64,000 nt of DNA from Pseudomonadota bacterium (GCA_020161365.1 JAIUNU010000002.1:124001-188000); one strand, 5' to 3'; positions 20,322-30,014 are shown, numbered from the stretch's first letter. Notes: generated by a model not told the origin, from the letters alone. Numbers and translations are program-made.

Positions 20322-21131
20322 TCACGGCCGCTCGCCCCGCGCGATGCGCGACTCAATCTCGGCGAGAACGGGACCAAGCTGGGCGACGCTTTCGACCACA
20401 TAGTGGGCTCCGGCCTCCCGCAGGGCCACATCGGCAGCCCGGATCCGCTGGGCGCGGTCGTCGGCGGGTAGCGCCGCCAGGCTGTCCTGGTCCAGACCCA
20501 CGCCGTTGCCAGACGCCGAGAGACCCACGGTCCAGGCCCCAACCTCGCGCCCCTCGGCGATCCCGACGACGGCGTCGTCCACCTTGACGCAGGCGCGGGC
20601 CGGCCAAGCGCCCAGCTCGACCAAGGCCTTCCACATCATCAGCGGCGAGGGCCGCCCCGCCGCCGTCTCGCCGGCGCAAACCACCGCCTCGGGCGCGTAG
20701 CCCTGGCGCGCGGCCAAGGGGAGAATGTCGGCCATCATGGGCCGGGTGTAGCCGGTGGTCGAACCGATCCTGACGCCCCGGGCGCTTAGCACGGCGGCGA
20801 TCTCGGCGGCGCCCGGGATGAGCTGGGCGCAGTCGCGGGCGGCCACACGCATGAGGGGTTCGACCGCGTCGTGCAGTCGATCGACGTCCGACTCGGTCGG
20901 CGGCGCGCCGTGGCGCTCGCGCCAGAGCGCCGCGATCCGAGGCGAGGCCAGCAGCCCGCGCACATGGTCCCGTTTGGCCTTGCCCATGTCGGCGCGCGCC
21001 TCGGCCTCGGAGACCTCGATCCCCGCGTCGGCGAAGACGTGGCGCAAGGCGACGACCGGCGCGCGGCAGCCAAAGTCGATCATGGTGCCGGCCCAGTCGA
21101 AGACCACGGCCTGAAGGGTGTTGACCGTCAC
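20322..21131 (-). CDS. phnX: Phosphonoacetaldehyde hydrolase (phosphonatase)
   Basis: 269 aa, HAD superfamily. The nucleophile motif is FDWAGTMIDFG with Asp12, and MGKAKRDHVRGLL supplies the Schiff-base lysine at Lys53; both positions equal those of the characterised Bacillus enzyme. GSTTGYTRPMM and VKVDDAVVGIAEG are the other HAD motifs. It hydrolyses phosphonoacetaldehyde to acetaldehyde and phosphate, the last step of 2-aminoethylphosphonate breakdown, in the cytoplasm. The start is GTG 21131, overlapping the stop of the FAD oxidoreductase gene (GTGA), so the two are translationally coupled. No phnW transaminase is present nearby, which matters for interpreting the partner enzyme. Confidence 0.92.
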   Translation of the reverse strand: MTVNTLQAVVFDWAGTMIDFGCRAPVVALRHVFADAGIEVSEAEARADMGKAKRDHVRGLLASPRIAALWRERHGAPPTESDVDRLHDAVEPLMRVAARDCAQLIPGAAEIAAVLSARGVRIGSTTGYTRPMMADILPLAARQGYAPEAVVCAGETAAGRPSPLMMWKALVELGAWPARACVKVDDAVVGIAEGREVGAWTVGLSASGNGVGLDQDSLAALPADDRAQRIRAADVALREAGAHYVVESVAQLGPVLAEIESRIARGERP

Positions 21132-22264
21132 GATGCGGCTCCCTGGGTTGCCGGGTCGAACAGACCCGAAATGACGTCCTCGGCCAGGCCAAAGGCGGTC
21201 GACGCCCCGGTCCCGCCCGTCACGGTCACCAGTCGGACGCCCGGCATGGGGCTCTCGACAAGGCTGTGCCGGTTGGCCGAGGCGTAGGTGCCCGTCCAGC
21301 GCTCCAGCACCGGCGGCGGGGCCTGGCCGAACACGGCGGCGAACTCGTCCAGGATCAACGCGTCCACATCGTCGCGGCTGAACGGATCCGGCGTGGGGGC
21401 GTAGTGGTGGCTGTCGCCCACCACCAGCGAGCCGTCGGCGCTCTGCGCGACGATCAGGTGGACGCCATGCTCCAGGTGCGCGCCCTGCTCGCGCTTCAGC
21501 CGCGCCAGCAGCGCCTGGGCCTGCGGCAGGTCGGCATAGCCGAGATAGCGGATCAGGCCGAGGTCGGACATCACCGGGGCCGGCAGGCGCCAACCCGGAT
21601 CGGCCAGACGCAACATCTGCAACTTGCAGCGCGTGACCCCGGCCCGGGCGAAGCTGTCGGGGAACAGGGTGATCAGGTCGTCCCCGGGACAGACCACGAT
21701 CGCCTCCGCCAGCACCGGCCCGGCGGAGGTCTCCAGGCGTCCGGTCTCGACTCCGCGCACAGCCACGCCCCGCAGGAAGGTGACGCCGTGCGCGGCCTCC
21801 AGCCATGCGGCCAGACGAGGAATGGCGGTCCGGGACTCAACACGCAAATCCACCGCGCTGGTCAACGCGCCCAGCACCTCACCCCGCGCGGGCAGGCGAT
21901 CGGTCAGCGCGTTAGCGTCCCGCCAGGCGCATCCGTCGGCCATCTCGGTTTCCAGAAAGGCCTCCAGAACCGCGCGCGCCTCGGGCCGGCGCGCCACCAT
22001 GGTCAGACCGCGTTGCAGCACCGCGATCCCAGCCGGGCCGGCGATCTCGTCCCACACCTGGGCCGAGCGCCGCGCCCGCCGCCAGACCTCACCGCGCGCC
22101 TGGCCGGTCACCGTGACGAAGCCGAAGTTGCGAACCGAGGCGCCGTTGGCCTGGAAGTCGCGGTCGATGACCGCCACGCGCTTTCCCAGGCGCGCGGCGG
22201 CCAAGGCGTGGGCCAAGCCCACGATACCGGCGCCGACGACGGCGAAATCGAACGGTTGTCGCAC
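21128..22264 (-). CDS. FAD-dependent oxidoreductase linked to phosphonate use (TIGR03364-like)
   Basis: 378 aa, glycine/D-amino-acid oxidase-like fold. The dinucleotide motif VVGAGIVGLAHALAAARLG and the acidic end VIDRD start the protein, and GGTGASTAFGLAEDVISGL is the C-terminal FAD-contact motif. Members of this family sit beside phosphonatase genes; in other bacteria related flavoenzymes have been reported to oxidise aminoethylphosphonate or its N-methyl form to phosphonoacetaldehyde. With phnX overlapping downstream and no PhnW in view, that is the likely role here (inference). The gene is divergent from a LysR regulator, with 206 nt between them. Confidence 0.85.
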   Translation of the reverse strand: MRQPFDFAVVGAGIVGLAHALAAARLGKRVAVIDRDFQANGASVRNFGFVTVTGQARGEVWRRARRSAQVWDEIAGPAGIAVLQRGLTMVARRPEARAVLEAFLETEMADGCAWRDANALTDRLPARGEVLGALTSAVDLRVESRTAIPRLAAWLEAAHGVTFLRGVAVRGVETGRLETSAGPVLAEAIVVCPGDDLITLFPDSFARAGVTRCKLQMLRLADPGWRLPAPVMSDLGLIRYLGYADLPQAQALLARLKREQGAHLEHGVHLIVAQSADGSLVVGDSHHYAPTPDPFSRDDVDALILDEFAAVFGQAPPPVLERWTGTYASANRHSLVESPMPGVRLVTVTGGTGASTAFGLAEDVISGLFDPATQGAAS

Positions 22265-22470
22265 TGTGCTGGTCCCCGGCGTTCAAGCGGCGCGATCGTC
22301 GCCCGGAAGGGCCTCTCCGCGAAAGGCGGAACCGTCATGCGCCGCGATGACGCCGGACGCCAAGCGTTTGCCCATATGGGCGGCATAGGCGGGACCTATC
22401 GAACCGCCGATCGGCCGTGCTGGACCCCGTCACGGCGCCGTCATGAGCACGGCCTACGGCTCTGCGCACC

Positions 22471-23358
22471 ATGGCCGCCAACTACCAGCACCTGCGCACC
22501 TTCCACGCGATCGCGCTCGAAGGCAGCGTGACCCGCGCCGCGCGCCGGCTGAACGTCGCCCAGCCCACGCTCTCGCAACAGCTGAAGGCGCTTGAGGAGC
22601 GCCACGGCGTCACCCTGTTCGAAAGCCGCCGCGCGCCGCTCAAGCTGACCCAAGCGGGCCGCGACCTGTTCGCCCTGACCGAGCGCCTGTTCGCTGCGGC
22701 CGCCGATGTCGACGACATGCTGGGCGAAGCGGTCGGCGTGCGCGCCGGCGTGCTGCGGATCGGCGGCGACAGCCCGCCCCAAGTGGCGCGCCTCGTGGCG
22801 GCCTTTCGCGCGCAGCATCCGGAGGCGCGGGTGCAGGTGCGGATGGGCAATGCGCGCGAGACCATGCGCTGGCTGGGCGCGGCCGAGATCGACGCCGCCA
22901 TCGCCAGCGACCCGCCGGCGGACGGCCAGTTCACCTACGACCCTCTCTATACCGATAGCTTGAACGTGGCCCTGCCGATCGGCCATCCCCTGGCCGCCCT
23001 GGACGCCACGCCGATCGAGCGCCTCGCCGCCGAGACCCTGCTGCTCCGCGAGCCCACTTCCAAGACCCGCGCCTTCACCGAACAGGCCCTGGGCGCGGCC
23101 GGGATCGCGGTGCGCGAGACTCTTGAACTGCACTGCCGCGAGACGATCCGCGAGGCGGTGGCTCTGGGACTTGGCGTCAGTCTCTTCTGCTCGTCGGAAT
23201 GCCCGCCCGACCCGCGCGTGGTCTACCGGCCCCTCGTCAGCCCGATCCGCCAACACCCTCTGCGCGGCTACCTGGTCTGCCAACAAGACCGCCGCCGCAG
23301 CACGCTCATCCGCTCTCTGAGAGCGATCGCGAAGGCCTTGAGCACGGTGTCGGACTGA
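22471..23358 (+). CDS. LysR-family transcriptional regulator of the phosphonate unit
   Basis: 295 aa. The winged helix-turn-helix is at the N-terminus: YQHLRTFHAIALEGSVTRAARRLNVAQPTLSQQLKALEERHGVTLF, spread over residues 5-50. A linker helix and a periplasmic-binding-protein-like effector domain follow (from about residue 90, GVLRIGGDSPPQVARL). It is transcribed away from the FAD oxidoreductase/phnX pair across 206 nt, the classic LysR arrangement, so it probably activates them in response to a phosphonate. The effector cannot be read from the sequence. No clear T-N11-A palindrome stood out to me in the intergenic region. Confidence 0.9.
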   Translation: MAANYQHLRTFHAIALEGSVTRAARRLNVAQPTLSQQLKALEERHGVTLFESRRAPLKLTQAGRDLFALTERLFAAAADVDDMLGEAVGVRAGVLRIGGDSPPQVARLVAAFRAQHPEARVQVRMGNARETMRWLGAAEIDAAIASDPPADGQFTYDPLYTDSLNVALPIGHPLAALDATPIERLAAETLLLREPTSKTRAFTEQALGAAGIAVRETLELHCRETIREAVALGLGVSLFCSSECPPDPRVVYRPLVSPIRQHPLRGYLVCQQDRRRSTLIRSLRAIAKALSTVSD

Positions 23359-23397
23359 CATCCTCAAACCGGGCCACATCGTCATTCCAATTTGCAC

Positions 23398-23412
23398 ATT
23401 GGTTTGACCAAT
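23398..23412. promoter_or_regulatory. FadR/UxuR-type operator candidate upstream of glpD
   Basis: ATTGGT-TTG-ACCAAT is a perfect 6-bp inverted repeat with a 3-bp centre, 65 bp upstream of the glpD start. It is the best-conserved copy of a motif found at several other promoters in this window (26559, 35065, 40763, 51660, 51705, 55169). Confidence 0.6.
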
Positions 23413-23477
23413 ATTGATTACAGTTTATGACAGGTGGCCGACAGAAGCTCGAACCGCGGGCCCGGAGGGAAGATGTG

Positions 23478-25028
23478 ATGGTCCAGGACAACCAATCTAG
23501 CGATGGCGCGCCTTGGGACTACGACCTTCTGGTGGTCGGCGGCGGCGTCAACGGCGCGGGGGTGGCGCGCGACGCCGCCGGGCGCGGACTGAAGGTGCTG
23601 CTGGTCGAGCGTGACGATCTGGCCGCCCATACCTCCTCGGCCAGCACCAAGCTGATCCACGGCGGCCTGCGCTATCTGGAATATTACGAGTTCCGTCTGG
23701 TGCGCGAGGCGCTGCAGGAGCGCGAGCGGCTGATCCGCATCGCGCCGCATATCAGCTGGCCCATGCGCTTCGTCCTGCCGCGCCCCAAGGGCGGACGTCC
23801 CGACTGGATGATCCGCGCCGGGCTCTGGCTGTACGACCATCTCGGCGGCAAGTCCTCGCTGCCGCGCTCGCGCGCCGTGGACCTGCGCGAACCGATCCTG
23901 GCCGACGGGCTCAAGCCTGGCCTCAAGCGAGGCTATGTCTATTCCGACGCCTGGGTCGATGACGCGCGGCTGGTGGCGCTGAACGCGCTGGACGCCGCCG
24001 AGCGCGGCGCGACGATCTGGACGGGCGTCGCCATGACCCAGGCGCGGGTTCAAGGCGAGGCGTGGGAGGTCGAGCTGACACCGACCGCCACCGCGCCGCG
24101 CCCGGCCATCGACGCCCCGCGCACGGTCCGGGCCCGGGCCGTGGTCAACGCCGCAGGCCCCTGGGCGGACGAGGCCCTGGGCCTGTTCGACGCCGCGCGC
24201 GCCGAGGGCGGAGTGCGGCTGGTCAAGGGCAGCCACATCGTGGTGCGGAAGCTCTATGCCGGCGACCACGCCTTTCTGCTGCAGAACGCCGATGGCCGCG
24301 TGGTCTTCACCATCCCCTACGAAGGCGAGTTCACCCTGATCGGCACCACCGACGTGATCGTCGGCGAAGACCAGCGCGCTCGCCCCCGGATCAGCGCCGA
24401 GGAGACCGCCTATCTGTGCGCGGCGGTGAGCGGCTATTTCGAGCGCGTCCTGACGCCGGCCGACGTCGTGTTCAGCTATTCAGGCGTGCGGCCGCTGTTC
24501 GACGACGGCGAGAGCGAAGCCAAGGCCATCACCCGCGACTATGTGCTGAAGCTCGGCCGCGACAGCGGCCCGCAGGTGCTCAGCGCGTTCGGCGGCAAGC
24601 TGACCACCTATCGGCGCCTGGCCGAGCATGCGCTGGAGAAGCTGGCGCCGTTCCTGCCGCCGATGCGGCCGGCCTGGACCGACCAGGCGCCCTTGCCCGG
24701 CGGCGACCTGCCCCCCGGAGGCTTCGACGCCTTCGTGGCCGGAGTCCTGGAGCGCTGGCCTTTCCTCGAGGAGCCGATCGCGCGGCGCCTGGCCCACGCC
24801 TATGGCGCGCGGATCAGCGATGTGCTGGGCGACGCCACCGCCTGGTCGGACCTGGGCGAGGACTTCGGCGGCGGCCTGACCGAGGCCGAGGCGCGCTATC
24901 TGGTCGAGGTCGAATGGGCGCGCTCGGCGACCGCGATCCTCTGGCGGCGCAGCAAGGTCGGGCTGAGGTGCGACAAGGACACGCCTCAGAGGTTGGCCGA
25001 CTGGCTGGCCCGGTCGGGCCTGGGCTAG
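23478..25028 (+). CDS. glpD: Aerobic glycerol-3-phosphate dehydrogenase
   Basis: 516 aa. FAD-binding motif DLLVVGGGVNGAGVARDAAGRG near the N-terminus, followed by the family signature STKLIHGGLRYLEYYEFRLV. Further family blocks are LVKGSHIVV, TIPYEGEFTLIGTTD and the C-terminal RRSKVGL. The enzyme oxidises glycerol 3-phosphate to dihydroxyacetone phosphate at the inner membrane and passes electrons to quinone. ATG 23478 is chosen because GGAGG lies 9 nt upstream; an in-frame ATG at 23427 has no ribosome-binding site. glpK begins 9 nt after its stop. No glpF or glpR is seen; instead a FadR-type palindrome stands upstream. Confidence 0.95.
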   Translation: MVQDNQSSDGAPWDYDLLVVGGGVNGAGVARDAAGRGLKVLLVERDDLAAHTSSASTKLIHGGLRYLEYYEFRLVREALQERERLIRIAPHISWPMRFVLPRPKGGRPDWMIRAGLWLYDHLGGKSSLPRSRAVDLREPILADGLKPGLKRGYVYSDAWVDDARLVALNALDAAERGATIWTGVAMTQARVQGEAWEVELTPTATAPRPAIDAPRTVRARAVVNAAGPWADEALGLFDAARAEGGVRLVKGSHIVVRKLYAGDHAFLLQNADGRVVFTIPYEGEFTLIGTTDVIVGEDQRARPRISAEETAYLCAAVSGYFERVLTPADVVFSYSGVRPLFDDGESEAKAITRDYVLKLGRDSGPQVLSAFGGKLTTYRRLAEHALEKLAPFLPPMRPAWTDQAPLPGGDLPPGGFDAFVAGVLERWPFLEEPIARRLAHAYGARISDVLGDATAWSDLGEDFGGGLTEAEARYLVEVEWARSATAILWRRSKVGLRCDKDTPQRLADWLARSGLG

Positions 25029-25037
25029 GGGGCGGCC

Positions 25038-26504
25038 ATGGCGGACCACATCCTGGCCATCGACCAAGGCACCACCTCGACCCGCGCCCTGGTGTTCGAT
25101 CCGGCGCGGCGCGTGGTGGGCTCGGCCCAGCGTGAACTCGTCCAGCACTATCCCGCCGACGGCTGGGTCGAGCACGACGCCGAGGATATCTGGCGCGACG
25201 CGCTCGCGCTGTCGCAGCAGGCGCTGGAGCACGCCGGGCTATCCCCCGACGACATTGCGGCGATCGGCATCACCAACCAGCGCGAGACCGTGGTTCTGTG
25301 GGACCGGACGACCGGCGAGCCCTTGCATCGCGCCATTGTCTGGCAAGATCGCCGCACTGCCGAGGCCTGCGCCCGCCTGCACGCCGAGGGCCACGAGGCT
25401 CTGGTCCAGGCCCGTACCGGCCTGCTGCTGGATCCCTATTTCTCGGCGACCAAGCTGGCCTGGCTGCTCGACAACGTCCCTGGGGCGCGCGCCCGGGCCG
25501 AGCGCGGGGAACTGGCCTTCGGCACGATCGACACCTTTCTGCTGTGGCGGCTGACCGAGGGACGGGCCCACCGTACCGACGTCACCAACGCCAGCCGCAC
25601 GCTTCTGTTCGACATCGAGCGCCAGGTCTGGTCGTCCGAGCTCTTGACCCTGTTCCGCATTCCCGAGGCGGTGCTGCCCGACGTGCTCGACAGCGCCGCC
25701 GACTTTGGAACGACGCGCCTGCTGGGCGGCGAGATCCCGATCGCGGGCATGGCCGGCGATCAGCAGGCGGCGCTGGTGGGCCAGGGGTGCCTGACGGCTG
25801 GCCAGGCCAAGATCACCTACGGCACCGGCGGCTTCATGCTGATGAACAGCGGCGACAAGCCGGTGCGCTCTCGCAACCGCCTCCTGACCACCATCGCCTA
25901 TCGGCTGGACGGCCAGGTCGCCTACGCCATGGAAGGCTCGCTGTTCGTGGCCGGCGCGGCGGTCAAGTGGTTGCGCGACGGCCTGGGGATCATCATCGAG
26001 GCGCGCCAGACCCAGGAGATGGCCCAGCGCCTGCCGGACAATGGCGGCGTCTACATGGTGCCGGCGTTCGTGGGCCTGGGCGCCCCGCACTGGCGCACCG
26101 AGGCGCGCGGCCTGCTCACTGGCCTGACCTTTGACAGCGGCGCGGCCCACATCGCGCGGGCGGCGCTGGAGTCGGTGGCCTTCCAGACCGCCGATCTGGT
26201 CGAGGCCATGCAAGCCGACGGCGCCGGGGCGCTGGGATCGCTGAAGGTGGACGGCGGCATGGCGGCCAACGGCTGGTTCTGCCAGTTCCTGGCCGACGTG
26301 CTGGCGATCGAGGTCGAACGTCCCGCCAATCTGGAGACCACGGCCCTGGGCGCGGCGCTGCTGGCGGCCCGTCAGGTCGGCGTCTGGACCGAGACTGCGG
26401 GCGACCAGGGCGGCGTCCGATTCAGCCCCCGCATGGACGCCGAGACGCGCGAGCGGGTGCTCGGGGGATGGCGCGCGGCGATCCGTCGCGCGGTCGCGAG
26501 CTAG
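25038..26504 (+). CDS. glpK: Glycerol kinase
   Basis: 488 aa, FGGY kinase family. N-terminal [17 protein letters not shown], the substrate-site block [17 protein letters not shown] with [13 protein letters not shown], and the ATP-domain blocks [29 protein letters not shown] and [19 protein letters not shown] are all present. It phosphorylates cytoplasmic glycerol to glycerol 3-phosphate, the GlpD substrate, and is co-transcribed with glpD (9-nt spacing). Length is normal for the family (about 500 aa). A TonB receptor follows after 123 nt with its own motif-bearing upstream region. Confidence 0.95.
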   Translation: MADHILAIDQGTTSTRALVFDPARRVVGSAQRELVQHYPADGWVEHDAEDIWRDALALSQQALEHAGLSPDDIAAIGITNQRETVVLWDRTTGEPLHRAIVWQDRRTAEACARLHAEGHEALVQARTGLLLDPYFSATKLAWLLDNVPGARARAERGELAFGTIDTFLLWRLTEGRAHRTDVTNASRTLLFDIERQVWSSELLTLFRIPEAVLPDVLDSAADFGTTRLLGGEIPIAGMAGDQQAALVGQGCLTAGQAKITYGTGGFMLMNSGDKPVRSRNRLLTTIAYRLDGQVAYAMEGSLFVAGAAVKWLRDGLGIIIEARQTQEMAQRLPDNGGVYMVPAFVGLGAPHWRTEARGLLTGLTFDSGAAHIARAALESVAFQTADLVEAMQADGAGALGSLKVDGGMAANGWFCQFLADVLAIEVERPANLETTALGAALLAARQVGVWTETAGDQGGVRFSPRMDAETRERVLGGWRAAIRRAVAS

Positions 26505-26558
26505 CGCCTGTGACAGCTTCGCCGCAGCGGTCGACAAAGTGTCCAGACCGTACCCAAA

Positions 26559-26573
26559 ATTGGCTTGACCAGT
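26559..26573. promoter_or_regulatory. FadR/UxuR-type operator candidate upstream of a TonB receptor
   Basis: ATTGGCTTGACCAGT matches the site before glpD at 13 of 15 positions. It lies 54 bp upstream of the receptor start, in the 123-nt gap after glpK, suggesting a separate, co-regulated promoter for the receptor. Confidence 0.55.
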
Positions 26574-26627
26574 CCAGGGCGCGGGGTTAGCCAAGCTTAA
26601 CGACAAAAAAATCTAGGGAGGGAATCC

Positions 26628-28973
26628 ATGCTAAGAACAATCCTATTCGCCAGCGCCGCCGCCGGCGTGCTGGCCGCTCCGGCCCTGGCCCAGGCTCAGG
26701 ACAAGTCCGAAACCACCGGCCTCGCCGAAATCGTCGTCACCGCCACCAAGCGTTCGGCCAATCTGCAGAGCGTCCCGGTCGCCGTGACCGCCCTGACCGG
26801 CGAAACCATCCAGAACCAACGCATCAACGAGTTCGGCGACCTGACGCGCGCCGCGGCCTCGCTGACCCTGACCCAGAGCACGGCCTCGCCGAACAACGCC
26901 ATCATCCTGCGCGGCATCGGCACCTACGCCTTCTCGATCGGCGTCGAGCCGTCGGTGGCCGTCATCGTCGACGACGTGCCGGTGGTTCAGCAGGCCCAGG
27001 CTTTCGACAACCTGTCCGACGTCGAGCGCATTGAAGTGCTGCGCGGCCCGCAGGGCACGCTGTTCGGCAAGAACGCCAGCGCCGGCGCGATCAACATCGT
27101 CACCCGCGACCCGTCGGTGACGTTCAGCGGCCACGCCTCTGCCACGGTCACGAGCGACGACGGCTATAAGGCCGACGGGGCGATTTCTGGCCCGCTCAGC
27201 GAAAAGACCGGTTTCCGCCTGGGCGCCTATTACAGCCACTGGGACGGCAACGTCGAAAACCTGTTCAACGGCAAGACGCTGAACGACAACACCTCGTACG
27301 GCGTGCGCGGGAAGCTGCGGTCGGAACTGACCGAAAAGCTAGTGCTGTCGCTGAACGGCGCCTACTCCAAGTCCAAGTCTGACGGTACGGCCGCCACGCT
27401 GCGCTCCATCGACCTGAACTACATCCCGGCCGGCGCCACGACCCCGGTGATCCCGCGCTACAACGGCGTGGCGATCGCCCCCGCCCTGGTCGGCATCAAG
27501 CCGGGCGCGGACAATCGCAAGACCCGTGTCGACAACCCCGGCTTCACCGACAACAAGCAGGCCAGCTTCAGCGGCAAGCTCAGCTATGATCTCGACTTCG
27601 CCAGCCTGATCTCGGTCACCTCGTACCAGGACTGGAAGTACAACTTCTCGGCCGATGTCGACGGCACCGACCTTGCGGTCAACGGCACGGCGCCGAACGT
27701 GACCAGCCCGATCGCCCCCGGCGTCGGCGTCAGCAACTCGGGGCCGTATCACTCGACCTCGTTCACCCAGGAATTCCGCCTGACGTCGAAGGGCGAAGGC
27801 CCGCTGTCGTACGTGGTCGGCGCCTTCTACGCCGACGCCAAGACCACCCGCGACTTCCAGCGCGGCCCGGCTCTGATCCTGGCCAAGTGGACCGGCTGGC
27901 AGAGCACCCGCAGCATCGCGGCCTTCGCCGGCGTCGACTACAAGTTCGAAAGCAACACTACGGTCAGCGGCGCCGTGCGCCTCAACAGCGAGCGGATCAA
28001 AGACAGCTTCGTCAACCTGCTGCCGAGCGCCACCGTCTACACCTCGCCGACCAGCCTCGGCACCTGTGGCGCGGGCAGCCAGCTGTGCGCCGGCAGCAAC
28101 AAGGACACGGTCGCCACCTGGAAGCTGTCGGTGAACCAGGAAGTGGCGCCGCGCGTCTCGGTCTACGCCAGCGCGGCCACCGGCTATAAGGGCTACGCCT
28201 ACGACATCTCGTCTGGCTACACCCCGCTGCGCACCCAAAATCCGGTGCAGCCCGAGAAGTCGAAGTCCTACGAAGCTGGCCTCAAGAGCCGCTTCCTGGA
28301 TAACCGGGTCCAGCTGAACGTCGCGGCCTTCTACACCGACTACGACAACTTCCAGGCCCAGTCGTCGCAGTACATCAACGGCGCGCTGCAGCAGAAGCTG
28401 AACAACGTCGGCAAGCTGCGGACCAAGGGTCTGGAAATCGAAGCCCAGGCCATGCCGGTCGAATGGCTGCGCCTGGACGCCTCGGCGGCCTATACCGACG
28501 CCAAGGTGGTCTCGTTCCCGAACGCGGCCTGCTATCCCGGCCAGGCCCAGACCGGTACGGGCTGCGCGCCTTCGACCAACCCAGTCGGGCTCGGCAACGT
28601 CCAGGACCGCTCGAACACCCAGCTGCCCAACAGCCCGAAGTTCAAGGTCAATCTGGGCGGCACGATCACCCGTGACCTGGCCAGCGACCTGAAGGGCGTG
28701 TTCACGGTCAACTACCAGTACCAGAGCAAGGTCAATTTCGACCTGCTCGGCAATCCGCTGGCCGAACAGAAAGCCTATGGCATTCTGAACGCCTCGGCTT
28801 CGCTCGAGCGCGGCAACGTCAAGGGCACGCTGTTCGTCAACAACCTGTTCAACGAGCACTTCGTCTCCGGCATCGGCGACGGGTTCGGCTCGTACGGCGT
28901 CCACTTTGTGACCCAGGTGCTGTCGCGTGAAAGCGACCGCTACTTCGGTCTGAAGGTCGACACCAAGTTCTAG
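26628..28973 (+). CDS. TonB-dependent receptor
   Basis: 781 aa. Signal peptide MLRTILFASAAAGVLAAPALAQA, then the TonB-box region LAEIVVTATKRSANLQSVPV. The plug has the motifs IILRGIGTYAFSIGVEPSV, VERIEVLRGPQGTLFGKNASAGAINIVTRDP, and the barrel ends YFGLKVDTKF. This is the iron-complex/sugar receptor type of medium length. GGGAGGG precedes the ATG. It follows glpK but has its own probable operator and a strong terminator downstream. Substrate is not evident; the promoter motif shared with uronate genes suggests an oligosaccharide (inference). Confidence 0.93.
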   Translation: MLRTILFASAAAGVLAAPALAQAQDKSETTGLAEIVVTATKRSANLQSVPVAVTALTGETIQNQRINEFGDLTRAAASLTLTQSTASPNNAIILRGIGTYAFSIGVEPSVAVIVDDVPVVQQAQAFDNLSDVERIEVLRGPQGTLFGKNASAGAINIVTRDPSVTFSGHASATVTSDDGYKADGAISGPLSEKTGFRLGAYYSHWDGNVENLFNGKTLNDNTSYGVRGKLRSELTEKLVLSLNGAYSKSKSDGTAATLRSIDLNYIPAGATTPVIPRYNGVAIAPALVGIKPGADNRKTRVDNPGFTDNKQASFSGKLSYDLDFASLISVTSYQDWKYNFSADVDGTDLAVNGTAPNVTSPIAPGVGVSNSGPYHSTSFTQEFRLTSKGEGPLSYVVGAFYADAKTTRDFQRGPALILAKWTGWQSTRSIAAFAGVDYKFESNTTVSGAVRLNSERIKDSFVNLLPSATVYTSPTSLGTCGAGSQLCAGSNKDTVATWKLSVNQEVAPRVSVYASAATGYKGYAYDISSGYTPLRTQNPVQPEKSKSYEAGLKSRFLDNRVQLNVAAFYTDYDNFQAQSSQYINGALQQKLNNVGKLRTKGLEIEAQAMPVEWLRLDASAAYTDAKVVSFPNAACYPGQAQTGTGCAPSTNPVGLGNVQDRSNTQLPNSPKFKVNLGGTITRDLASDLKGVFTVNYQYQSKVNFDLLGNPLAEQKAYGILNASASLERGNVKGTLFVNNLFNEHFVSGIGDGFGSYGVHFVTQVLSRESDRYFGLKVDTKF

Positions 28974-29002
28974 GCCTCGTTCCTCCCCGAACGAACCCTG
29001 AT

Positions 29003-29034
29003 GGGGAGCGGGCCAATGCCCGCTCCCCTTTTTT
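29003..29034 (+). terminator. Rho-independent terminator after the TonB receptor
   Basis: GGGGAGCGGGC-CAAT-GCCCGCTCCCC, a perfect 11-bp stem, is followed by TTTTTT. It ends the receptor transcript 30 nt past the stop; the hydrolase gene begins 29 nt further on. Confidence 0.95.
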
Positions 29035-29062
29035 ACGCGCCGAAAGACACCCGGAGATCCGC

Positions 29063-29995
29063 ATGCGAACCGTCCTCTCCCGTCGCCGTTTTGGACTCTT
29101 GGCCGGTGTGTCGGCCGGGCTGTTCGCCATGGGCGCGCGCGCCGCGCCCGGCGATTGGGTCAATGGTGTTCTGGCCATCCCCACCCCCAGGGAGCCGCCC
29201 GCCTTCGCCCTGCCGGTGACCACGCCCCTAGACAACCCCGCCCGCGAGGCCTGGGCGCAGCAAGACCCGACCCAGCGCTTGGTCTACAACGTCTCGCGTC
29301 CCAGCTTGACGCGGATGCCCGGCGGTCCGGCGGCGACCAAGGCCGCGCCGGCCGTGATCCTCGTGCCGGGCGGCGGCTTCCAGTTCCTGGCCATGGACAA
29401 TGAGGGCTATGACGTGGCCAAGCGCTTGGCGCCGCTGGGCGTGCGGGTCTTCATCCTGAAGTACCGGACCCAACCGCTGCCCGACAGTTTCGAAGGTTTC
29501 AAGGCCGCCTTGGCCGGCACATTCCAGCGGGGTGAAGGCGCCGAGGCGCGGGCTCGGCAGATCCCCTACGCCGTCGCCGACGCCCAGGCCGCGATCCGCG
29601 CCGTGCGCGCCCACGCGGCCGAGTGGGGTGTGGACCCCAAGCGCGTCGGTGTGCTGGGCTTCTCGGCCGGCGCGATGACGGTGCTGGGCGCGCTGCAGGC
29701 CAACGCCGCCGACGCCCGGCCCGACTTCGCCGGCATGGTCTACGGCCCCACCGAGGCCGCCGAGGTTCCGGCCAACGCTCCCCCGCTGTTCGCCGCCATC
29801 GCCGCCGACGACCGCTTCTTCCGCAGTCAGGACCTCAGCCTAATCCACAACTGGCGGCGCGCGGGCGGCGCGGTGGAGCTGCACCTCTACAGCGGCGGCG
29901 GCCACGGCTTCGCCTCACAGCCGCACGGCACGACCAGCGACGCCTGGTTCGACCAGTACGCCCTGTGGCTGAAGGCGATGAAGCTGGCGCCGTAG
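29063..29995 (+). CDS. Exported alpha/beta hydrolase (esterase-like)
   Basis: 310 aa. A twin-Arg-containing N-terminus (SRRRFGLLAGVSAGLFAMGARA) indicates export, possibly by Tat. The hydrolase core shows the oxyanion-hole strand VILVPGGGFQFLAM, the nucleophile elbow GFSAG, and a C-terminal His in GGGHGFAS. Together these match the BD-FAE/acetyl-xylan-esterase-like group that acts on acyl esters of sugars. The acid residue is probably in the ADDRFF segment. CGGAG precedes the ATG at 29063. It follows a TonB receptor but is separated by a strong terminator, so it needs its own promoter or readthrough. The precise substrate is unknown. Confidence 0.85.
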   Translation: MRTVLSRRRFGLLAGVSAGLFAMGARAAPGDWVNGVLAIPTPREPPAFALPVTTPLDNPAREAWAQQDPTQRLVYNVSRPSLTRMPGGPAATKAAPAVILVPGGGFQFLAMDNEGYDVAKRLAPLGVRVFILKYRTQPLPDSFEGFKAALAGTFQRGEGAEARARQIPYAVADAQAAIRAVRAHAAEWGVDPKRVGVLGFSAGAMTVLGALQANAADARPDFAGMVYGPTEAAEVPANAPPLFAAIAADDRFFRSQDLSLIHNWRRAGGAVELHLYSGGGHGFASQPHGTTSDAWFDQYALWLKAMKLAP

Positions 29996-30014
29996 CGTTT
30001 AAGCCAAACCCCGC

